The notes: generated by a model not told the origin, from the letters alone. 64,000 bases of DNA from JAUYQR01 sp050632395 (GCF_050632395.1 NZ_CP192600.1:3658001-3722000); one strand, 5' to 3'. Numbered from the stretch's first letter, positions 23,811-33,171 are shown. Numbers and translations are program-made.

Positions 23811-26770
23811 CCGACCAATCCCCCACCGCCGCCTTCACCGCTTCGTCCTTTCTTGACGGGGCAAACGCCGACTACGTCGACCAGCTTCAGGCCCGCTACG
23901 CCACCGACCCCGCGTCGGTCGATGCGCAATGGGCCGAGTTCTTCCGCGCCCTCGGCGACTCTGAGATCGACGCCAAGCGCGCGGCGTCCGGCCCCAGCTG
24001 GGCGCGCACCGATTGGCCGCCGCAGCCGGTGGATGACCTGACCGCCGCCCTGACCGGCGAATGGGCAACGCCGCCCGCGCCCAAGGATGCCAAGGCCGCC
24101 GGGCAGAAGATCGCAGCCAAGGCCACCGAACAGGGTGTCCAGCTGACCGAAGAACAGATCCAGCGCGCGGTCCTCGACAGTATCCGCGCCATCATGATCA
24201 TCCGCGCCTACCGGATCCGCGGCCACCTTGCCGCCGACCTTGACCCCCTCGGCCTGACCGACACCAAGCACCACCCCGAGCTTGACCCCGCCTCCTACGG
24301 CTTTACCGAAGCCGACATGGACCGCCCGATCTTCATCGACAACGTGCTGGGCCTGACCCACGCCTCGATGCGAGAAATCATCGACATCGTCCGCCGCACC
24401 TACTGCGGCACCTTCGCGCTGCAATACATGCACATCTCCGATCCCGAACAGGCCGCGTGGTTGAAGGAACGGATCGAAGGCTACGGCAAGGAAATCCAGT
24501 TCACCCGCGAGGGCCGCAAGGCCATCCTCAACAAACTGGTCGAGGCGGAGGGCTATGAAAAATTCCTCCACGTGAAATACATGGGCACCAAGCGGTTCGG
24601 CCTTGATGGCGGCGAAAGCCTGATCCCGGCGATGGAGCAGATCATCAAGCGCGGCGGTGCGCTTGGGGTGCGCGAAATCGTCATCGGCATGCCGCACCGG
24701 GGCCGCCTGTCGGTCCTCGCCAACGTGATGATGAAGCCCTACCGCGCAATCTTCCACGAATTTCAGGGCGGCAGCTACAAGCCCGACGAAGTTGATGGCT
24801 CCGGCGACGTGAAATACCACCTCGGCGCCTCCAGCGACCGCGATTTCGACGGCAACATCGTCCACCTCAGCCTTACCGCGAACCCGTCGCACCTTGAGGC
24901 GGTGAACCCTGTCGTCCTCGGCAAGGTCCGCGCCAAGCAAGACCAGAACAACGACCCCGAGCGGACCTCGGTGCTGCCGATCCTGCTGCACGGTGACGCG
25001 GCCTTCGCAGGCCAAGGCGTCGTTGCGGAATGCTTCGGCCTTTCGGGCCTGCGCGGTCACCGCACCGGCGGCACCATCCACATCATCGTCAACAACCAGA
25101 TCGGCTTCACCACCGCGCCGTCCTTCAGCCGTTCGTCGCCCTACCCGACCGACATCGCGCTGATGGTCGAAGCGCCGATCTTCCACGTCAACGGCGACGA
25201 CCCCGAGGCCGTGGTCCACGCCGCCCGCGTCGCCACCGAATACCGCCAGAAGTTCCACAAGGACGTGGTGCTCGACATCTTCTGCTATCGCCGCTTCGGT
25301 CACAACGAAGGCGACGAGCCGATGTTCACCAACCCGGCGATGTACACCCGCATTAGGAAGCAAAAGACCACGCTCCAGCTTTACACCGAACGTCTGGTCA
25401 AGGACGGCCTGATCCCGGAAGGCGAGATCGAAGACATGAAGGCCTCCTTCCAGGCCCGCCTGAACGAGGAATTCGAGGTCGGCAAGAACTTCAAGCCGAA
25501 CAAGGCCGACTGGCTCGATGGCCGCTGGAAAAACCTCGCCACCAAGGATCTGAACAACTACCAGCGCGGCGAAACCTGGATCAAGGCCGAAACCCTGGCC
25601 GAAATCGGAACCGCGCTAACCCGCGTGCCGGAAGGCTTTGATCTGCACAAGACCGTGGCCCGCCAGCTTGAAGCCAAGAAAGAGATGTTCGCGTCTGGCA
25701 AGGGCTTCGACTGGGCCACTGCGGAGGCACTGGCCTTCGGGTCCCTCGTCACCGAGGGCTTCCCGGTCCGCCTTTCTGGTCAGGACGCCACGCGCGGCAC
25801 CTTCAGCCAGCGCCACTCCGCCTTCGTCGACCAGACCACCGAAGAACGGCATTACCCGCTGAACCACATCCGGCCCGGACAGGCCCGATATGAAGTGATC
25901 GACTCCATGCTGTCGGAGTATGCCGTCCTCGGCTTCGAATACGGCTACTCGCTGTCCGAACCGAACGCGCTGGTGATGTGGGAGGCGCAGTTCGGCGATT
26001 TCGCCAACGGCGCGCAGATCATGTTCGACCAGTTCATCAACTCGGGCGAAAGCAAATGGCTGCGCATGTCAGGCCTCGTCTGTCTGCTGCCGCACGGGTT
26101 TGAAGGTCAGGGGCCGGAACATTCCTCCGCTCGTCTGGAACGCTTCCTGCAAAACTCGGCCGAGGATAACTGGATCGTCGCAAACTGCTCGACCCCGGCC
26201 AACTACTTCCACATCCTGCGCCGCCAGTTGCACCGCACCTACCGCAAGCCGCTCATCCTGATGACGCCGAAATCGCTTCTGCGCCACCCGATGTGCATCT
26301 CGACCGCGGAAGATTTCACCGACGGCTCCACCTTCCACCGCGTCCTCTGGGATGACGCACAGAAGGGCAACTCCGCCACGAAGCTCAAGGCCGACACCAA
26401 GATCAAGCGCGTCGTCATGTGCTCCGGAAAGGTCTACTTTGACCTTCTGGCAGAACGCGACGCGCGCGGCATCGACGACATCTACCTCCTCCGCATCGAG
26501 CAGCTTTACCCCGTCCCGACCCTGTCGCTGACGCAGGAACTGGGCCGCTTCCCCAACGCCGAGATTGTCTGGTGCCAGGAAGAACCGAAGAACCAGGGTG
26601 CATGGTCCTTCATCGAACCGGAACTCGAAGCGGTTCTGACCAAGGCGCGCGGCACCGCTACCCGCGCCCGCTACGCCGGTCGCAACCCAAGCGCCTCGCC
26701 CGCAACCGGCCTCGCATCCCGTCACAAGTATGAACAAGCAGCCCTCGTCAACGACGCGCTGACGATCTGA
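23807..26770 (+). CDS. sucA: 2-oxoglutarate dehydrogenase E1 component
   Basis: Thiamine-diphosphate-dependent decarboxylase of the 2-oxoglutarate dehydrogenase complex. 987 residues, full length. Seen: the N-terminal E2-binding helix (SFLDGANADYVDQLQARY), GMPHRGRLSVLANV, LTANPSHLEAVNPVV, GDAAFAGQGVVAECF, GGTIHIIVNNQIGFTT (ThDP/Mg), RRFGHNEGDEP and in the C-terminal half GFEGQGPEHSSARLERF. The start overlaps the DUF805 stop (ATGA). sucB follows within 11 bases. Confidence 0.98.
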   Translation: MTDQSPTAAFTASSFLDGANADYVDQLQARYATDPASVDAQWAEFFRALGDSEIDAKRAASGPSWARTDWPPQPVDDLTAALTGEWATPPAPKDAKAAGQKIAAKATEQGVQLTEEQIQRAVLDSIRAIMIIRAYRIRGHLAADLDPLGLTDTKHHPELDPASYGFTEADMDRPIFIDNVLGLTHASMREIIDIVRRTYCGTFALQYMHISDPEQAAWLKERIEGYGKEIQFTREGRKAILNKLVEAEGYEKFLHVKYMGTKRFGLDGGESLIPAMEQIIKRGGALGVREIVIGMPHRGRLSVLANVMMKPYRAIFHEFQGGSYKPDEVDGSGDVKYHLGASSDRDFDGNIVHLSLTANPSHLEAVNPVVLGKVRAKQDQNNDPERTSVLPILLHGDAAFAGQGVVAECFGLSGLRGHRTGGTIHIIVNNQIGFTTAPSFSRSSPYPTDIALMVEAPIFHVNGDDPEAVVHAARVATEYRQKFHKDVVLDIFCYRRFGHNEGDEPMFTNPAMYTRIRKQKTTLQLYTERLVKDGLIPEGEIEDMKASFQARLNEEFEVGKNFKPNKADWLDGRWKNLATKDLNNYQRGETWIKAETLAEIGTALTRVPEGFDLHKTVARQLEAKKEMFASGKGFDWATAEALAFGSLVTEGFPVRLSGQDATRGTFSQRHSAFVDQTTEERHYPLNHIRPGQARYEVIDSMLSEYAVLGFEYGYSLSEPNALVMWEAQFGDFANGAQIMFDQFINSGESKWLRMSGLVCLLPHGFEGQGPEHSSARLERFLQNSAEDNWIVANCSTPANYFHILRRQLHRTYRKPLILMTPKSLLRHPMCISTAEDFTDGSTFHRVLWDDAQKGNSATKLKADTKIKRVVMCSGKVYFDLLAERDARGIDDIYLLRIEQLYPVPTLSLTQELGRFPNAEIVWCQEEPKNQGAWSFIEPELEAVLTKARGTATRARYAGRNPSASPATGLASRHKYEQAALVNDALTI

Positions 26771-26781
26771 GGAGAATGAGA

Positions 26782-28002
26782 ATGACCGACGTAATGGTGC
26801 CCGCCCTCGGGGAATCCGTGTCCGAAGCCACCGTATCGACCTGGTTCAAGAAACCCGGCGATGCGGTGAAGCAGGACGAAATGCTGTGCGAACTTGAAAC
26901 CGACAAGGTCTCGGTCGAGGTGCCCTCGCCCGTCACCGGTGTGCTGACCGAAATCATCGCGCCCGAAGGCACGACCGTCGCCGCCAACGCCCGCCTCGCC
27001 ATCGTGACCGAGGGTGCCACAGCCGCAGCGCCGGCCAAGGCGGCACCGGCGCCAGAACCGGCGCCGGCACCAGCACCAGCACTGGCGGCAAAATCAGTGG
27101 AAGATGCCCCCGCCGCCAAAAAGGCGATGGCCGAGGCGAACCTAACCCCCGATCAGGTGCAAGGGACCGGCCGCGATGGCCGCATCATGAAGGAAGACGT
27201 CGCCCGCACCGTCGCCGGGGCCGCTGGCGCCGCAGCCGCTGCCGCAGCCCCTGCACCCGCGCCTGCCGCCCTCCCCCGCGCCCCCGTCCCCGCCGACGAT
27301 GCCGCGCGCGAGGAACGCGTCAAGATGACCCGCCTCCGCGCCACCATCGCGCGGCGCCTGAAAGACGCACAGAACACCGCCGCCATGCTGACCACCTACA
27401 ACGAGGTCGACATGTCCGGCATCATGTCCTTGCGCAACGACTACAAGGATGCGTTCGAGAAAAAGCACGGCGTCAAGCTTGGCTTCATGTCCTTCTTCGT
27501 CAAGGCATGCACCCACGCCCTGAAGGAAGTGCCCGAGGTCAACGCCGAGATCGACGGTCAGGACGTGGTCTACAAGAACTACGTCCACATGGGCGTCGCC
27601 GTCGGTACCCCCTCGGGCCTCGTCGTCCCGGTGGTGCGCGACGCCGACCAGATGGGCTTTGCACAGATCGAAAAGAAGATCGCTGAACTGGGGCTTCGCG
27701 CCCGTGACGGCAAACTCAGCATGGCCGAAATGCAGGGCGGCTCCTTCACCATCTCGAACGGCGGCGTCTACGGCTCGCTGATGTCCTCCCCCATCCTCAA
27801 CCCGCCGCAGTCCGGCATCCTCGGCATGCACAAGATCCAGGACCGCCCCGTCGTGGTGAACGGCCAGATCGTCATCCGCCCGATGATGTACCTTGCCCTC
27901 AGCTACGACCACCGCATCGTTGACGGCAAAGGTGCCGTGACCTTCCTCGTGCGGGTGAAGGAAGCGCTGGAAGACCCGCGTCGGTTGTTGATGGATTTGT
28001 GA
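26782..28002 (+). CDS. sucB: dihydrolipoyllysine-residue succinyltransferase (E2)
   Basis: E2 core of the 2-oxoglutarate dehydrogenase complex, transferring succinyl to CoA. 406 residues from the second ATG (26782), which has AGGAG seven bases upstream. N-terminal lipoyl domain with the lipoylated Lys in ELETDKVSVEVP; an Ala/Pro-rich linker; an E1/E3-binding domain (AEANLTPDQVQGTGRDGRIM); and the acyltransferase domain ending at the catalytic LSYDHRIVDGKGAV (HxxxD). The linker contains a Pro-Ala repeat typical of mobile swinging arms. Confidence 0.97.
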   Translation: MTDVMVPALGESVSEATVSTWFKKPGDAVKQDEMLCELETDKVSVEVPSPVTGVLTEIIAPEGTTVAANARLAIVTEGATAAAPAKAAPAPEPAPAPAPALAAKSVEDAPAAKKAMAEANLTPDQVQGTGRDGRIMKEDVARTVAGAAGAAAAAAAPAPAPAALPRAPVPADDAAREERVKMTRLRATIARRLKDAQNTAAMLTTYNEVDMSGIMSLRNDYKDAFEKKHGVKLGFMSFFVKACTHALKEVPEVNAEIDGQDVVYKNYVHMGVAVGTPSGLVVPVVRDADQMGFAQIEKKIAELGLRARDGKLSMAEMQGGSFTISNGGVYGSLMSSPILNPPQSGILGMHKIQDRPVVVNGQIVIRPMMYLALSYDHRIVDGKGAVTFLVRVKEALEDPRRLLMDL

Positions 28003-28126
28003 GGGGGCATTTCGCACAGTGGCCTCTACCGGACGCGCGCCGAGTGAAGGCGCCTCTGGGACAGGTCCAATACGGCGGCTGACGCACATTATCCTGTTCG
28101 TCCCGCCGCCGAACCCGCCCCCCCGC

Positions 28127-28151
28127 CCCCTTCCCCGCGAAGAGGAAGGGG
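28127..28151. terminator. possible hairpin downstream of sucB
   Basis: Arms CCCCTTCC (28127-28134) and GGAAGGGG (28144-28151) pair exactly over eight bases with a nine-base loop. It lies in a C-rich segment about 125 bases after sucB. No U-run follows, so rho-independent termination is uncertain; a repeat fossil is possible. Confidence 0.3.
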
Positions 28152-28277
28152 AGGCGCTCGTTGACTTCCGTCGCGGCCCCGACCAGCCTTCAGAACCGCA
28201 CTGACCCTAGGGCCGCAACCCGATCACCGTCCCAGCTGCCAGCCCCTGACTCCCACGTCACCGCGAAAGCCCACCCC

Positions 28278-28637
28278 ATGACCCCCGCCTCCCTCCCCAC
28301 CCTCGAAAACGCTCTCTGGCAAGCCGCCACCACCTACGACCGCGCCACAATGGAGCGCACCTTCGCCCCCGACTTCATCGAGTTCGGTCGCAACGGCACC
28401 TTCTACACGCGGGAGGTCATGCTGGCCGCCCCGAACGCCGCGCAGGACGTGAGGGCGGTACTCCACGACATCGTGGTCCGGCCCCTCTCCGACACCATCG
28501 CCCTCGTCACCTACGTCTCCGAGGTCCGTTACCCCTCCGGCACGGAATGGAGCAACCGGTCCTCCATCTGGGACGCTTCCAACGGCGACTGGCAAGTCCG
28601 GTTCCACCAGGGCACTCCCTGCGAGGCGCGGACATGA
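28278..28637 (+). CDS. DUF4440 / NTF2-like protein
   Basis: A 119-residue single-domain cytosolic protein with the SnoaL/DUF4440 (cone-shaped NTF2-like) layout: LENALWQAATTYDRATMERT, FAPDFIEFGRNGTFYTREVM and the final strands TYVSEVRYPSGTEWSNRSSI and WQVRFHQGTPC. These proteins often bind or process small metabolites; no active site is assigned. The ATG at 28278 is the last that keeps the whole domain; an upstream ATG (28161) adds a Ser/Thr/Pro-rich stretch with little coding look. Its stop overlaps the MAPEG start as ATGA. Confidence 0.7.
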   Translation: MTPASLPTLENALWQAATTYDRATMERTFAPDFIEFGRNGTFYTREVMLAAPNAAQDVRAVLHDIVVRPLSDTIALVTYVSEVRYPSGTEWSNRSSIWDASNGDWQVRFHQGTPCEART

Positions 28638-29029
28638 CGCCCGAACTCACCGTCCTTGCCCTCGCGGGCCTTCTGCAAGCCGCACAATACGTCGTGTTCG
28701 CACTTCCCGCAAACCTGGAGCTTGGCACCCGCTACACTGCCGGCCCGCGCGACCAAGCGCCGGAACGGCCACTTTCGCCCGTCACGGGCAGGTTGCAACG
28801 CGCGCTCAACAACCATTTCGAGGGGTTGATCCTGTTCACCCTCGCCGTGGTCGTCGTGACCCTCGGCAACCAGTCGACACCGCTTACCCAGACCGCCGCC
28901 TGGACCTACCTCGTCGCCCGCGTCCTCTACATCCCAGCCTACGCCCTCGGCTGGCAGCCGTGGCGCTCGGCGATCTGGGCTGTCGGCTTTTTCGCGACCG
29001 TCACCATGTTGGTGGCGGCCCTTTTCTGA
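28634..29029 (+). CDS. MAPEG family membrane protein
   Basis: A 131-residue four-helix membrane protein of the MAPEG superfamily (membrane-associated eicosanoid/glutathione metabolism). Segments: ELTVLALAGLLQAAQYVV, LQRALNNHFEGLILFTLAVVV (family region with RALNNHFE), YLVARVLYIPAYALGW and the C-terminal helix. The Asn/His-containing helix 2 resembles the glutathione-binding part of the family. Function is unknown. The start overlaps the preceding stop by four bases, so the pair is translationally coupled; both lie between sucB and lpd. Confidence 0.78.
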   Translation: MTPELTVLALAGLLQAAQYVVFALPANLELGTRYTAGPRDQAPERPLSPVTGRLQRALNNHFEGLILFTLAVVVVTLGNQSTPLTQTAAWTYLVARVLYIPAYALGWQPWRSAIWAVGFFATVTMLVAALF

Positions 29030-29047
29030 CCCCGGCGCTGGCAAAAC

Positions 29048-29088
29048 TGCCAGACGCTTGCCATACACTTGCCATACGCTTGGCAGAC
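29048..29088. promoter_or_regulatory. array of 11-bp direct repeats upstream of lpd
   Basis: Four 11-bp units in a row: TGCCAGACGCT, TGCCATACACT, TGCCATACGCT, TGGCAGACCGC. It closely matches the deoD array (1962-2002), including the closing (T/A)GGCAGACC. It ends 24 bases before the lpd ATG, so bound protein would cover the promoter or the ribosome site. Confidence 0.65.
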
Positions 29089-29112
29089 CGCAAGAACCGA
29101 AGGATTTGACCG

Positions 29113-30501
29113 ATGGCAGACTTTGACGTAATCTATATCGGTGCCGGCCCCGGCGGCTATGTGTCCGCCATCCGCGCGGCCCAGCTTGGCCTCAAGGTTG
29201 CCGTCGTCGAAGGGCGCGAAACGCTTGGCGGCACCTGCCTGAACGTAGGCTGCATCCCCTCAAAGGCGCTTTTGCACGCCACCCACCTTCTTCACGAAAC
29301 CCATGAAAACTTTGAGAAAATGGGGCTGATGGGCACGGCCCCCACCGTCGATTGGGCCAGGATGCTTGGTTACAAGGACGATGTGATCGGCCAGAACACC
29401 AAGGGTATCGAGTTCCTGTTCAAGAAGAACAAGATCACCTGGCTGAAAGGCTGGGGCACAATCCCTGCGGCAGGCCAGGTTAAGGTCGGTGACGAGGTTC
29501 ACAACGCCAAAAACATCGTGATTGCAACGGGTTCCGAGGCATCAAGCCTCTCCGGGCTCACTGTTGACGAAAAGACCATCGTCACCTCCACCGGTGCGCT
29601 GACACTGGGCAATATCCCGAAAACGATGGTCGTGATCGGCGCAGGTGTCATCGGGCTGGAAATGGGCTCCGTCTACGCCCGCCTCGGCACGCAGGTGACC
29701 GTGGTCGAATACCTCGACGCGATCACCCCCGGCATGGATGCCGAGGTTGCCAAGACCTTCCAGCGTATCCTTTCAAAACAAGGGCTTAAGTTCGTTCTCG
29801 GCGCCGCCGTGCAGGGGGCAACCACCGACAAGAAAGGCGCGACAGTCACCTGGAAACTGCGAAAGAACGACACCGAAGCCAGCCTTGAGGCCGAAGTCGT
29901 TCTCGTCGCCACCGGGCGCAAACCCTACACCGCCGGCCTCGGTCTGGAGGCGCTTGGCGTCGAAATGCTGCCCCGCGGTCAGATCAAGACCAACGACCAT
30001 TTCCAGACCAATATCAAAGGCATCTTCGCTATCGGCGACGCAATCGTCGGCCCGATGCTGGCCCACAAGGCCGAGGATGAGGGCATGGCCGTTGCGGAAA
30101 TCCTCGCTGGCAAGCACGGTCACGTTAACTACGGGGTAATCCCTGGCGTGATATACACCACGCCGGAAGTGGCAACCGTGGGCAAAACCGAAGAGCAGTT
30201 GAAAGACGCAGGCGTCGCCTACAAGGCGGGCAAGTTCCCCTTCATGGGCAACGCACGAGCGAAGGCAGTGTTTCAGGGCGAAGGCTTCGTCAAGATCCTC
30301 ACCGATGCCGCGACCGACCGCATCCTGGGCGCCCATATCATCGGCCCGATGGCTGGCGACCTGATCCACGAGATCTGCGTCGCGATGGAATTTGGTGCTT
30401 CGGCGCAGGATCTGGCGCTGACCTGTCACGCGCATCCGACCTTCAGCGAAGCCGTCCGAGAGGCCGCGCTCGCCTGTGGCGACGGGCCGATCCACGCCTG
30501 A
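29113..30501 (+). CDS. lpd: dihydrolipoyl dehydrogenase (E3)
   Basis: FAD/NAD-dependent E3 enzyme reoxidising the lipoamide of 2-oxoacid dehydrogenase complexes. 462 residues. Seen: FAD motif VIYIGAGPGGYVSAIRA, redox-active disulfide GGTCLNVGCIPSKALLHA, NAD motif VVIGAGVIGLEMGSVYARLG, and the C-terminal dimer/active-site His-Glu dyad CHAHPTFSEAVREAAL. AAGGA lies before the ATG. It closes the suc block after the MAPEG gene; the repeat array directly upstream suggests its own promoter rather than simple read-through. Confidence 0.98.
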   Translation: MADFDVIYIGAGPGGYVSAIRAAQLGLKVAVVEGRETLGGTCLNVGCIPSKALLHATHLLHETHENFEKMGLMGTAPTVDWARMLGYKDDVIGQNTKGIEFLFKKNKITWLKGWGTIPAAGQVKVGDEVHNAKNIVIATGSEASSLSGLTVDEKTIVTSTGALTLGNIPKTMVVIGAGVIGLEMGSVYARLGTQVTVVEYLDAITPGMDAEVAKTFQRILSKQGLKFVLGAAVQGATTDKKGATVTWKLRKNDTEASLEAEVVLVATGRKPYTAGLGLEALGVEMLPRGQIKTNDHFQTNIKGIFAIGDAIVGPMLAHKAEDEGMAVAEILAGKHGHVNYGVIPGVIYTTPEVATVGKTEEQLKDAGVAYKAGKFPFMGNARAKAVFQGEGFVKILTDAATDRILGAHIIGPMAGDLIHEICVAMEFGASAQDLALTCHAHPTFSEAVREAALACGDGPIHA

Positions 30502-30510
30502 TACCGACTT

Positions 30511-31257
30511 TCAGGTCGACACAAGCTGCGGCTGGATGGCAAGGCTGGGGTCGATGCTGGCCGCCTTCCACTGCGGAAACCCGGCCTGCTCGCACTCCAG
30601 CGCGCTGGCCAACTCAAAGCTGTCGAAAAACCGTTCCGCCCCGAACGCTTCCAACGTTACATCTTGATATTGCCTGATTATATTTTCGTAGTTGTCGGCC
30701 AGAACCTTGTTACCGGGGGACAGGCCAGTGACGCAGACCAGCCCTGTCGGGCGACAATCAAGAACCGTGAGTGTCAAATCGGGCCGATAGGCCTGCAAGA
30801 TCGGGATCAACTTCCAGACATCGCCGGTCCAGGCCCGTTGCGGCAGATTTGCAAGGTCACGGGTCGTCATCTCGTAGCTGAACGGCACGCAGTCATGCAG
30901 CATGATCACACCTTCGGCGTCGCTCTGCGCTTCGGTATTGATGAAGTCGCGCAGAAGGAATTCGAAAAGGTGCATCCCGTCCAGAAAGCTTGTCGACAGC
31001 TTTATGCGGTTGTTGGCCAGAAACCCGGACGCAAAAAAATCGTCGCTGGTTTGCTGCGCGATGTGCAGGGCAGGCTTCTTGCCGATGATGTTGATCTCGG
31101 CCCGGAAAAACGGATCGACGCCTATCGTCTTGCTGCGAACCGGCGCCAGCGATTCCCCGGTGCGGCAGCCGATCTCAAGGTACCAGTCGAACAGATGCGC
31201 AGAGTGCAACCGGCGTAGAAACCGGTGGTAATGCAGACCAGATGCACGCTTGAACAT
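30511..31257 (-). CDS. class I SAM-dependent methyltransferase-like protein
   Basis: A 248-residue cytosolic protein, with an N-terminal FDWYLEIGCRTGESLAPVRS resembling SAM motif I (E/DxGxxxG) and TIGVDPFF as the acidic end of strand 2. The middle has LDGMHLFEFLLRDF and the charged IMLHDCVPFSYEMTTRD, matching methyltransferases of the Methyltransf_24 type. The nine-base gap to the lpd stop is convergent. Transcription is independent on the minus strand. The substrate is unknown. Confidence 0.65.
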   Translation of the reverse strand: MFKRASGLHYHRFLRRLHSAHLFDWYLEIGCRTGESLAPVRSKTIGVDPFFRAEINIIGKKPALHIAQQTSDDFFASGFLANNRIKLSTSFLDGMHLFEFLLRDFINTEAQSDAEGVIMLHDCVPFSYEMTTRDLANLPQRAWTGDVWKLIPILQAYRPDLTLTVLDCRPTGLVCVTGLSPGNKVLADNYENIIRQYQDVTLEAFGAERFFDSFELASALECEQAGFPQWKAASIDPSLAIQPQLVST

Positions 31258-31298
31258 GCCGTTTCCTTACCAACTACGCCCTTTGCGGCGATCTACGA

Positions 31299-31949
31299 CT
31301 ACCCGGCGAGGTGGCGCAACCCTTGTGTCACGTCGGTGCGAACCGCCAGCCTAAGACCAGGCTCGTCGCCGGCTTTCAGGGCTGCCAGAATCATCCTGTG
31401 ATGCTGCGGCGGTTCGCGTCGCTTCAACCGGGCGTAGACTGTCCGCATGGTCGGCCCCAGCTGCAACCAGACCGTTTCGCACATCGCCAGCATGGCCGGT
31501 GTCTGGGCGCGAAGGTAAAGCGTCCGGTGGAATTCAAGGTTGGTGCGGACATAGCCCACGGCGTCCTGTTTCACCGCCGCCTCGGCGTTCGCCATATTGA
31601 TGGCACTCAGCCGTTCGATCAGCGCGAAATGCGCCCGGGGCAAGGCTCGCGCTGCCATTTCCGGCTCCAACAAGGCCCGGATCGCCGCCAATTCCTCGAT
31701 CCGCTCGGGTGATAGCTCAGGGGTCGAGATGCGACCGGAGGACGACAGCGTCAGCGCCCCTTCCGCCACCAGCCGCCGTACAGCCTCGCGCGCGGGGGTC
31801 ATCGACACCCCATAGCTGCGCCCCAGCCCCCGCAGCGTCATCGACTGCCCCGGATCAAGCTCTCCGTGCATCACCTGTTGGCGCAACGACCGATACAGCC
31901 GTTCGTGGGCAGCGGCGTTGGGATCGGTCGGGCGCGGTGTAATCGACAT
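31299..31949 (-). CDS. GntR family transcriptional regulator (FadR-like C-domain)
   Basis: A 216-residue regulator. The N-terminal winged helix includes HERLYRSLRQQVMHGELDPG and SMTLRGLGRSYGVSMTPARE (the GntR helix-turn-helix). The C-terminal domain is an FCD-type helical bundle with RALLEPEMAARAL, EFHRTLYLRAQTP and HHRMILAALKAGD; the His and Asp residues fit metal-dependent effector binding. The ATG at 31949 keeps the domain whole and avoids an overlap with the upstream metallopeptidase gene. The targets are unknown. Confidence 0.82.
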   Translation of the reverse strand: MSITPRPTDPNAAAHERLYRSLRQQVMHGELDPGQSMTLRGLGRSYGVSMTPAREAVRRLVAEGALTLSSSGRISTPELSPERIEELAAIRALLEPEMAARALPRAHFALIERLSAINMANAEAAVKQDAVGYVRTNLEFHRTLYLRAQTPAMLAMCETVWLQLGPTMRTVYARLKRREPPQHHRMILAALKAGDEPGLRLAVRTDVTQGLRHLAG

Positions 31950-31981
31950 GGCGGCGAGGGAAACACCCGGCCCGGCCCGGG

Positions 31982-32674
31982 TCAATCCCCGAAGCGAAAG
32001 CGGTGCAGTGACTGGCCCTGATCGTGCAGCCATTGCCGTTCCCGCTTCCAGTTCGGGCACAGTTGCAGAACCACGTCCCAGAAGGCTGCGGAGTGATTCA
32101 TCTGCACCAGATGCGCCGCCTCATGCGCGGCCACGTAATCCAGGACGGATGGCGGCGCCATGATCAGGCGCCACGAATACATCAGAGCACCATCCGGGCT
32201 GCACGAACCCCAGCGCGACCGCGTGTCACGCAGTGTCAGGCGCGTGTAGCGGCGCTGCAGCGTGCCGGCATGGCGGGCCGATGCCTCTGCCAGCCGGTCA
32301 CGGGCCAGCACCTTCAGCCATGCCCCTACCCGTGCAGCGGCCTGTTCCGGGGCGCCCGGCACGTGCAAGATGCCTTCAGCTTCCCGGATCACGCGTCCAC
32401 TTCCCGACGCCAGCATCAGGGACCGCCCCTCAACCGGCAGCGAGGCGCCAAGGCGCACCGGAACAGAGGCGGACTCGGGCATCGCGGCCAAGCTTTCGCG
32501 AAGCCACGCTTCCTGACCGCGCAGAAACTCCAGCGCCTCCGTCTCACGCGCGCGCAACGGGATCGAGAGGGTCACCTTCCCATCCAGCCGCGATACCCGC
32601 AGCGAGAATCGTCGGCTTCGACCCGAGCGCTTCATGTGAACCTCGACCGGTAGAACGCCTGTCAGAACCGCCAT
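31982..32674 (-). CDS. M48 / YgjP-like zinc metallopeptidase
   Basis: A 230-residue soluble metallopeptidase-like protein of the DUF45/YgjP group. The zinc motif HEAAHLVQMNHSAAFW (HExxH, then a distal ligand region) is in the C-terminal part, preceded by the typical RDTRSRWGSCSPDGALMYSWR. The N-terminal half holds a strand-rich domain. The ATG at 32674 (MAVLTGVLPVEVHM) is preferred over a long upstream extension that overlaps TIGR02300 regulatory DNA. Substrates are unknown. The GntR gene follows 32 bases downstream on the same strand. Confidence 0.8.
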   Translation of the reverse strand: MAVLTGVLPVEVHMKRSGRSRRFSLRVSRLDGKVTLSIPLRARETEALEFLRGQEAWLRESLAAMPESASVPVRLGASLPVEGRSLMLASGSGRVIREAEGILHVPGAPEQAAARVGAWLKVLARDRLAEASARHAGTLQRRYTRLTLRDTRSRWGSCSPDGALMYSWRLIMAPPSVLDYVAAHEAAHLVQMNHSAAFWDVVLQLCPNWKRERQWLHDQGQSLHRFRFGD

Positions 32675-32795
32675 GCACCCCCCTTGAATCTGCAAGAAGC
32701 CATACCGAGATTTGGCCTTGGACGAAAGCCTTTGACAGTCGCCGCCGCCTGTGGCAAGCGACTGCCTTCTCAAGTCAGCCTGTAAAGGGATCACC

Positions 32796-33131
32796 ATGCC
32801 CAAGCAAGAATGGGGCACGAAGCGTATCTGCCCGACGACCGGCAAGCGTTTCTACGACCTGAACCGTTCTCCGATTGTCAGCCCGTATACGGGCGAAGTC
32901 GTCGACATCGAATCCGTCCGTCGCAAGATGGCCGCAGCCGTGATCTCGCGCGTTGTGCCGGAGAAGGACGACGACGTGCTGGTCGACGATCTGGAAGCCG
33001 ATGACGACATCCTCGCCGGCGCTGTCACCGAAGACGCCGAGCTGGATGACGATCTCTTGGAAGACGACGCCGACGACAACGTTTCGCTCGATGATCTGGC
33101 GGACGTTGCAGGCGACGAAGAAGAGGTCTGA
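32796..33131 (+). CDS. TIGR02300 family protein
   Basis: A 111-residue protein with an N-terminal zinc-ribbon-like stretch MPKQEWGTKRICPTTGKRFYD and then LNRSPIVSPYTGEVVDIESV, followed by a very acidic tail (DDDVLVDDLEADDDILAGAV and beyond). TIGR02300 is an alphaproteobacterial family of unknown function. AAAGGGATCACC precedes the ATG. The acidic tail is a genuine feature of the family. It is 106 bases upstream of the tRNA gene on the same strand. Confidence 0.85.
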   Translation: MPKQEWGTKRICPTTGKRFYDLNRSPIVSPYTGEVVDIESVRRKMAAAVISRVVPEKDDDVLVDDLEADDDILAGAVTEDAELDDDLLEDDADDNVSLDDLADVAGDEEEV

Positions 33132-33171
33132 GGGGCCGTCGCGGGGCGGGCAGCAGGAATGAAAAATCCGC

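Noticed and set aside
23777..25363. 528-residue minus-strand ORF opposite sucA
   Set aside because: Typical GC-rich shadow of SucA, rich in Gly/Val/Asp, no motif.
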